A stretch of DNA of 39,670 nucleotides from Streptomyces sp. ISL-43 (GTDB lineage: Bacteria > Actinomycetota > Actinomycetes > Streptomycetales > Streptomycetaceae), in assembly GCF_018614195.1 (NCBI RefSeq), contig NZ_JAGGOT010000085.1, forward strand, positions 1-39,670, given 5' to 3'. Positions 34,262-39,670 of this stretch are shown here, in pieces. Position numbers and translations under genes: made by a program. Below the pieces are notes generated by a model. It saw only the letters and a program-made list of their open reading frames with translations, was not told the DNA's origin and ran no database searches. Position 1 is the stretch's first letter. Every line of letters begins with the position of its first letter.

Positions 34262-34283
34262 CGCGTATGCGCAGCCAACATCA

Positions 34284-35351
34284 CTAGGGAGTGCCGGATT
34301 CGGTGGCCCAGGGGGTCGACGTGGCGTTGGCATGGTCGGGGGCGTCCGGTGGGGGTGCCGGAGTCGTGTCCTCGGTGGTGGCGTCCGTCCAGAGGCGGCT
34401 GCGGATGCGCTCGGCGTCTTCCCCACGGCCGGCTGCCGACAGGAACTGTGCGAGCCGGTGCAGGAACACCGAGCGCTCGGCGGAGGGCTCGGCCAGACCG
34501 AGGCCTTCCAGGAGGGCTGCCACACAGGCCACCACGCCCAGGGGTTCGTCCTGGGGGTGGTTCCGGGCCAGGCCGTCGTCCGCCCAGGGCGCGGAGCCGG
34601 GCTCCGGCCGCCCCTCGACCAAGTGCCGGAACAGCTCCGCCACCTCTGTGTTGTTCGACGCGGCGGAGAGCTGGGCCAGGGGCCCGAGGAGGTCAACGGC
34701 CCGCTCGATGTCGTCGTCGTGGCGTGCGAGCCACCACACAGCGGCGCTTCCCGGAGTCTGCAGGATCTCGTCCGCGAGATACTTCCGCTTACTCCTCTCG
34801 TACTGGCGTTCCTGCTCCCAGGTGTCCTCCTCCTTCCGGAGGCCCGCGAGCTTGCGCAACCGGTCGCGATCCTCAGGGGCGAGGGCCAGGGTCACGTCCG
34901 TGACCATCACGACCAGCGTGGCCGTGTCGTCCAGGGCATGGGAACCCAGCTGTTCCTCCAGCAGGTACTGAACAGACCCGTATCGGTCGGGGTGTTCCCG
35001 GCGGGTGAACTCCTGCACCCTTCTGATCACGCTCGCTGCCGCGAGCCCGCCGCGGTTGCCATGGGGGACATCGCCCTCTGTCCCCGCGGGTCGCCACCAC
35101 ACTGACGCCGAGAACAGGAAGTCATAGTCCGGCAGTCTGCTGGGCACGGCCACCCTGTCCAGGCACATCTCCTGGAACGGGGCCTCGGCCGGCCGTTGGG
35201 GCTCGGTAGCCACCGCGGCCCGGGCAGCGTCCGCGTGACGCGCACGGGCACGGGCACGCAGGCGGGCACGTTCGGCCCGCTTCGTGAGGATGAGGCCGAT
35301 TGCGGCGGCGAGGGCTGTCCCGAGGAAAATCCAGGGCATGGAGGTGTTCAC
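34284..35351 (-). CDS. Membrane-anchored protein of the TIR/NTPase operon, unknown function
   Basis: A 355-residue protein with one N-terminal membrane helix (WIFLGTALAAAIGLILT, residues 7-23) followed by an Arg-rich basic stretch, so the bulk is cytoplasmic. The middle has FLFSASVWWRP, VIRRVQEFTRREHPDRYGSV and ATLVVMVTDVTLALAPEDRD, then a charged coiled-coil-like segment (RLRKLAGLRKEEDTWEQERQ) and a helical C-terminus. The sequence is not recognised as a named family. GTG 35351 overlaps the NTPase stop by four bases; ATG 35339 is an alternative. It could tether the system to the membrane or be the pore or executor subunit. Confidence 0.7.
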   Translation of the reverse strand: MNTSMPWIFLGTALAAAIGLILTKRAERARLRARARARHADAARAAVATEPQRPAEAPFQEMCLDRVAVPSRLPDYDFLFSASVWWRPAGTEGDVPHGNRGGLAAASVIRRVQEFTRREHPDRYGSVQYLLEEQLGSHALDDTATLVVMVTDVTLALAPEDRDRLRKLAGLRKEEDTWEQERQYERSKRKYLADEILQTPGSAAVWWLARHDDDIERAVDLLGPLAQLSAASNNTEVAELFRHLVEGRPEPGSAPWADDGLARNHPQDEPLGVVACVAALLEGLGLAEPSAERSVFLHRLAQFLSAAGRGEDAERIRSRLWTDATTEDTTPAPPPDAPDHANATSTPWATESGTP

Positions 35352-37282
35352 TGGGTGCCTCCTGAACCAGAGGATGCGAAGACCTCATCCGGTGCGAGGC
35401 CCTGGGCCTCGTCGATCTGCTGCCAGAGCCAGGTCGCGGTGGGCTTCCGTTCCGGTCTGTCGCCTGCCCAGTCGCAGGTGATCGCGTAGAGCTGGTTGCT
35501 GTGGCGGTCGCTGCCCGCGGCGGCTCCCACCAGGACGCCGAGCGCGCGCTCCCACCGCACGCCGGGGATGAGCGCGACTGCGTTCAGCCAGCCGCGGGCG
35601 AGCGGCGACCAGTCGTCCGGCCTGCTGTGGTCCATGGCCTCGCGCCATACGTCGGTCAGTTCCCGCCACGGCAGGTCCGAAGGCAGAGCGGTCTGCGGGA
35701 GCAGTTCGAGGAGCAGTCCGAGGTTGCGCAGCGAGCGGGGGCCTACGTGCATCGAGATCCGGCTGATCAGGAACCGCCGGAGTCGCGCGTCGGCCGATAC
35801 CAGTTCGAGAAGCGCGGTACGGGCGTCCGCGCCGCCACGCTGATGGGCCAGGTGGTGGAGCCGGACGATCGCCTGGTGGGGGTGGGTCACGGACATCCCG
35901 GCCCGGCAGACCTCGGTCAGTACCTGGAAGAGGCCGCGGGGAAGTTCGGCCTCCGTGGCCCAAGTACGGATCTGCTGCCGGATCGCCCTGCCTTGACGCT
36001 CGTCGCCGAGCCCCAGTTCCAGGGCGGCCGTCGCTTCCCCGAGCAGCGAGGGCGTGGTGGTCCCGGCCCACCGCGCGGCCACGTTCAGGAGGTCGTCGGG
36101 GCGGCCCGTCCCGAGGACCTGCTCCGTGAACCGCGCGACGAGGACTGCCCGGTCGTCACGGGTGAGGTCGTCGAGACTCATGGTCTGTTCGACCCAACTG
36201 CTGAGCGGACCTCGTAGGGCGGGGAAGTGCAGCCAGAAGTGCCTGCGAATCGCCGCGTCGTACTCCAGGTGCTCGAAAGCGATCAGCCCCTGCCGGTCCC
36301 TGCGGATACCCAGGGACGTCAGCTGGTCGAGCAGGTCGCGCTCGGCGAGGCCGGGTGTGGTCTCGCCACCGTGCCCGAGTTTCACCAGCAGGCCGTTGCT
36401 GCTGTGGAAGACCGCGTCCGCCGAGGCGCCGTGCAACATTGCGGCGGCCAGCAGCAGTCCGCGTTCCTCGGCGGTCTTGAGAGCGGCGACCTGCTGGGCC
36501 GCCTCGGCCGCCCTGTCGGTGACGGCCGCGAGCGCTTCCTGGCACCAAGAGTCGAACTCCGTGCCGTGGCGGCCGCTGTCCCTGGCCCGCCCGACCATCT
36601 CGCAGAAGCGTGCGAGCTCACGCATCGGGGCATCGGCGATGAACGCCGCCAGTGCCGCGTCGCGCAGTTGCTCCACATCGCATTCGATTCCGGCCACCCG
36701 AAGGGCGAGGCACACCACCGCCGTGGCACGGGGGCGCTCCAACGGGACCACCAGGGAGGCGAACTGGTGGTCCAGGATGTGGTCCAGCCCAGTGGGCAGC
36801 ACGACGACGAGCCGGGCCTCGGCCTGCTCGACGGCTGCTCGGTGGAGTGCGAGGGTCCTTTGGGCCTCGGAGTAATGGTCGTAGGAGGTGCCGGAGAGGT
36901 CGAGGAGGAACCGGTCACGAGGGCCCGCGTCCAGGCGGTTCTCGGGTTCGTCTGCCGTCAGCTCTTCGAAGCGGCCTTCCTCCCCTGCTTCGGGGTCCGT
37001 CGCCTCGTGGAGAAGCATGGTCGCGGCAGCGCTCCGGCCGATGCCCGACGGCCCCTGGAGCAAGACGACTGCCCCGGGGGCTTCAAGCCTGCGGGCCGCC
37101 TCTCCGTAGTTGCCCGGGTGGACGAAGCTTCGGCGCAGTCGTGCACGCCGTTCCCGCACGATGTACAGACGGTCCCGGCCTTCCCCGGGCGGCGGAAAGC
37201 CCAAGTAGACGTTCTGCGGTCCGGACCCGTGGTGGGACGGGCCCGTGCCTCCGAAGACGTAGCTGCGGGAATCTCCCGGCAT
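35348..37282 (-). CDS. NLR-like P-loop NTPase of the TIR operon
   Basis: A 644-residue protein. The N-terminus (MPGDSRSYVFGG) carries TGPSHHGSGPQN (13-24), matching a motif at the C-terminus of the neighbouring TIR protein. The P-loop is GPSGIGRS (77-84), with Arg where Lys is normal. A core follows with RFLLDLSGTS and RLVVVLPTGLDHIL. From about residue 200 on it is all-helical (RDAALAAFIADAPMRELARF, LRNLGLLLELLPQ), as expected of a sensor or scaffold region. No nuclease or protease motif is visible, so the effector is probably the TIR protein. The ATG at 37282 shares a base with the TIR stop (TGATG); GTG 37285 is possible. Confidence 0.75.
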   Translation of the reverse strand: MPGDSRSYVFGGTGPSHHGSGPQNVYLGFPPPGEGRDRLYIVRERRARLRRSFVHPGNYGEAARRLEAPGAVVLLQGPSGIGRSAAATMLLHEATDPEAGEEGRFEELTADEPENRLDAGPRDRFLLDLSGTSYDHYSEAQRTLALHRAAVEQAEARLVVVLPTGLDHILDHQFASLVVPLERPRATAVVCLALRVAGIECDVEQLRDAALAAFIADAPMRELARFCEMVGRARDSGRHGTEFDSWCQEALAAVTDRAAEAAQQVAALKTAEERGLLLAAAMLHGASADAVFHSSNGLLVKLGHGGETTPGLAERDLLDQLTSLGIRRDRQGLIAFEHLEYDAAIRRHFWLHFPALRGPLSSWVEQTMSLDDLTRDDRAVLVARFTEQVLGTGRPDDLLNVAARWAGTTTPSLLGEATAALELGLGDERQGRAIRQQIRTWATEAELPRGLFQVLTEVCRAGMSVTHPHQAIVRLHHLAHQRGGADARTALLELVSADARLRRFLISRISMHVGPRSLRNLGLLLELLPQTALPSDLPWRELTDVWREAMDHSRPDDWSPLARGWLNAVALIPGVRWERALGVLVGAAAGSDRHSNQLYAITCDWAGDRPERKPTATWLWQQIDEAQGLAPDEVFASSGSGGTQ

Positions 37283-38049
37283 CACTCGTCGTCCTTACGG
37301 CGCTCCGCGCGGTCGATGTACTGGCGCATGCCACCGGAGTTGTCGCCGGCCACGTAGTTCACGCCCATGCCGTCACCGGAGAAGGACGGGGCGGTGTGCT
37401 GGGCCCCGGAACCGGTGTGCACCGGTCCGCTCGCCCCGTTCACGAACGTCCCGAGGTCCCCATTGAGATTGCCGATGCCTCCGCGCTGGCGGTGGCGGAC
37501 GTCCCGGACCTGCATGCGCGCGGAGTGGGCTCGTTCCTGTACCTGTTCCGTGGCGGTCGCCGGCGGCGTCTTGTCCGCGGCTGCCAGTTGGGGAACCAGG
37601 TCGGCCAGATCGTCGCCGAGGCGCCTCAGGTCGCCTTCCGCGTTGCGGTGGTCGAGCCTGCGGTACTGACGGTCTGCCAGCCTCTCCAGCTCGCGGGGCA
37701 GTATGGTCCGGTCGAGCCGCGTCGCACGGCCGACCAGTACCGGGACCACGTGGGCGCCGCTCTCGAAGGCTTCCAGGATCTCGCGGCGAGTCCAGTCCTC
37801 GGGGTCCTGGAGGGCAGGCCGGCCGTCCCGGGTGAGGGCCTCGGCCCACCGGGAGCCGATCACGACGAGCAGGACCCTGCTGTGGCGCACGGCCGTGAGC
37901 AGCTCCTGGGGAAATGGCTGTCCGGGGCGGATGGACTTGCTGGCGCGAAAGACCCGGTCGCTCCCGAAACGGTTGGAGAGCTCGCGTTCGATGAGGGTCG
38001 CGGTCGCTTCCTCGTCTCCCGTACGGTAATTGACAAAGATTTCGGGCAT
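37282..38049 (-). CDS. TIR-domain protein with C-terminal amyloid-like motif
   Basis: A 255-residue protein. Residues 3-125 are a TIR domain: IFVNYRTGDEEATATLIERE, VFRASKSIRPGQPFPQEL, SRVLLVVIGSRWAEAL, and DWTRREILEAF with candidate catalytic Glu90, then HVVPVLVG. Bacterial TIR domains of defence systems cleave NAD+ or make cyclic ADP-ribose products. After a linker (140-190) the Gly-rich tail has GNLNGDLGTFVNG and ASGPVHTGSGAQH (206-218), similar to the NTPase N-terminus. First gene of the operon with the NTPase and membrane protein. ATG 38049 follows AAGGAA. A regulator gene lies 108 bp upstream on the same strand. Confidence 0.85.
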   Translation of the reverse strand: MPEIFVNYRTGDEEATATLIERELSNRFGSDRVFRASKSIRPGQPFPQELLTAVRHSRVLLVVIGSRWAEALTRDGRPALQDPEDWTRREILEAFESGAHVVPVLVGRATRLDRTILPRELERLADRQYRRLDHRNAEGDLRRLGDDLADLVPQLAAADKTPPATATEQVQERAHSARMQVRDVRHRQRGGIGNLNGDLGTFVNGASGPVHTGSGAQHTAPSFSGDGMGVNYVAGDNSGGMRQYIDRAERRKDDE

Positions 38050-38157
38050 GGCGGATTCCTTACCTTGCGTCAAGGGTGCGAACTGGGGTTCAAGGTTGAA
38101 GACAGGGGCCGTACGGGACCTGTTGAGGACCACCTGTTCGGTGGCGGATATTCCGGT

Positions 38158-39429
38158 TCAGATCCGGGCGGGCTTCAGGGCCCAGGCCAATGCGGGTTGC
38201 AGGTCGCGCACGGCGCGATTGACTCGAAAGCGACCCAGCTCGTCGGCGAGACGCCGAATATCGGCGCGTACGGTTGACGAGGGGGTGGCGACGCTGACGT
38301 CGAGCAGTTCCCGGGCGATGGCGCAGGAGTGTTCGATCTCGCCGGCCGCGGCATGGGCGAGGGCCCGGCGGAATCCGTATCTTGCCCGCGTTCTCAGCGC
38401 ATTCGGCGGGACCTTGAGGAACTCCCGGTCCAGTACCTGAGCAGCTTCGCGCGGGCTACCGAGATCGTGCAGACACCAGCCCGTGACCATGGCCGCCGGG
38501 TCCGCCAGATTCGTCGTCCCGATGACGGGGCCGGGCTCGGCCTCCACGGCAGCGGAGGCGAAGCAGCGGCGGGCGCGCTCCAGGGCCCGCATGCAGGCGA
38601 GTTCGTCACCGGCGAGGGCGTATCCCTGAGCTTCCCGCTGGGCGGCCAGGCCTCGAATCCTGGGCGGCACGCTCCCGTTCGACTGCGCTTGAACCGAGAG
38701 CCCGATCGTAGCGGCCGCGTCGCCTCCGTAGAAGGTGACGAGCGCGCGCCGGACCAAGGCGTACGAGGCTAGGTGCTGGTCCCCGCCCGCCTGGGCGAGC
38801 AGTACGCCGTCCGCGGTCCATGAAAGCGCGGCCCGGGTGTTGCCCGCCTCCTGGGCCATCCATCCGGCGAACTCGGCGAAGCGCGAGGCGAGGAGCAGCA
38901 GCGGAAGCCGGTTGTGCGGCTCCTCCCTGGAGACCAGTCCTACGACTGCCCGCGTCTGGGACTCCAGTACGGGCAACAGTGCGGCCGGGTCGGAGCACTG
39001 GCCGAGCCGGCGTGACCGGTCGAGCTGCGTGGCGAGTGCGTCGAGCAGGGCGGTACCCGCGGGGGCCATCGCACTACCCGGCCTCTTCAGGGTCCTGCCG
39101 AGAAAGGACTTGGCGCCCGATTCGAGGATTTCCCGCCGGTCGAGCTCCCAGTGGCGTGCACCCGGCTCGGAAGGGTCATGGGGGCCTTCGTCCGTACCCG
39201 GCCGCCGCCCCGGCAAAAGGGGTTCGGCCAGTTTCCGCAGCGCGCCACCAGCCCCGAGGAATCGGTCGACCCGGTAGATCAGTTCGACCGACGGCTGCCC
39301 CCTTCCGCGTTCCACCTTGCTGAGATAGCCCTTGGTGTAGTTCACGGCCAGGGCCAATTCGGCGAGCGTGTACCCGGCCCGGTGTCGTAATCGGCGCAGC
39401 TCTGGACCCAATTCCGGCGAGGTGCCCAT
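38158..39429 (-). CDS. XRE-family helix-turn-helix regulator with TPR-like C-terminus
   Basis: A 423-residue protein. The N-terminal HTH reads LRRLRHRAGYTLAELALAVN, YTKGYLSKVERGRGQPSVEL and IYRVDRFLGAG (residues 10-62). The rest is helical repeat-like (LLLLASRFAEFAGWMAQEAG, TRAALSWTADGVLLAQAGGD, LVRRALVTFYGGDAAATIGL), as in Streptomyces regulators with a TPR-type ligand or peptide-binding region. It lies upstream of the TIR operon on the same strand and probably controls it. ATG 39429 (MGTSPELGPEL) opens the frame. Confidence 0.85.
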   Translation of the reverse strand: MGTSPELGPELRRLRHRAGYTLAELALAVNYTKGYLSKVERGRGQPSVELIYRVDRFLGAGGALRKLAEPLLPGRRPGTDEGPHDPSEPGARHWELDRREILESGAKSFLGRTLKRPGSAMAPAGTALLDALATQLDRSRRLGQCSDPAALLPVLESQTRAVVGLVSREEPHNRLPLLLLASRFAEFAGWMAQEAGNTRAALSWTADGVLLAQAGGDQHLASYALVRRALVTFYGGDAAATIGLSVQAQSNGSVPPRIRGLAAQREAQGYALAGDELACMRALERARRCFASAAVEAEPGPVIGTTNLADPAAMVTGWCLHDLGSPREAAQVLDREFLKVPPNALRTRARYGFRRALAHAAAGEIEHSCAIARELLDVSVATPSSTVRADIRRLADELGRFRVNRAVRDLQPALAWALKPARI

Positions 39430-39670
39430 CGGAGCTCAACTCCCTAAATACAAATCGCCCTTGGAGTTCGATTCAGAGGCGAGTGTGGCACGCGCTCCGC
39501 GATCGCGGGTGTGATCCAGAAGGTTTCCTGTCGCCGGAACAGAAGGTGACGTTCCGGCCATCCCTCCGCCACCCTCCGTGCTCTTCTCGCGTTCGGATCG
39601 CACGCGCGACCGAATCACGGGTCACATCGCGCCGGTGGTCCGTACGAGGGGGCGGGGCGGGGTCTGTGGG
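39430..39670. other. Upstream region of the regulator gene
   Basis: The last ~240 bases hold the presumed promoter of the minus-strand regulator. No gene or clear promoter box was identified; the sequence reaches the window edge. Confidence 0.4.

Overview
The window looks like chromosome of a Streptomyces or close actinomycete. It is GC-rich with strong third-position G/C bias and frequent GTG starts. It carries paired actinobacterial cold-shock genes, an Asp23/Gls24-AmaP-DUF6286 envelope-stress locus, and 3' ends of a tRNA-Arg(CCG). Most of it is accessory DNA: at least three related integrative elements, IS remnants, decayed metabolic genes and two NTPase-based conflict (defence-like) systems.

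Layout. 1-247 is the start of an IS1182-like transposase. 467-5741 holds a two-gene trypco2 / trypsin-STAND NTPase system. 5793-15707 is rearranged element DNA: half an integrase, remnants of MarR, HAD and GH65 genes, a PIN toxin-antitoxin pair beside a frameshifted integrase, a tRNA-Arg attachment remnant, a DUF234-type ATPase, a helicase-associated protein, and the other half of the first integrase. The two integrase halves, and the two halves of the MarR gene, both rejoin if 6091-15707 is flipped, so I infer a 9.6 kb inversion. 15691-24000 contains PRC-barrel, CspA, MerR, a strand-biased ACTGC repeat field, a DUF6292-like gene, IS256/IS30 remnants, a CBS protein, a DEAD-box RNA helicase and a second CspA. 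24499-28849 is a divergent Asp23/AmaP operon and ECF sigma / anti-sigma operon. 29209-34204 is another element end: a 5'-truncated copy of the STAND protein, a decayed integrase, an intact toxin-antitoxin pair and a tRNA-Arg 3' end. 34284-39429 is a regulator-TIR-NTPase-membrane protein operon.

How the genes work together. The repeated integrase / antitoxin / toxin / tRNA-Arg end marks the mobile elements, with the toxin-antitoxin pair probably stabilising them. In the best-preserved end the trypsin-STAND gene converges on the integrase, so it is cargo. The inferred role of the trypsin-STAND protein is an NTP-switched protease that acts when an invader is sensed. In the TIR operon the effector C-terminus and the NTPase N-terminus share a short GP-x-H-x-GSG-x-Q motif, which suggests templated signalling from sensor to effector. 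The sigma / HxxxCxxC-Asp23 / Asp23 genes probably control the divergent Asp23-AmaP envelope genes. These functional statements are inferences from families and context; nothing here was tested or searched.
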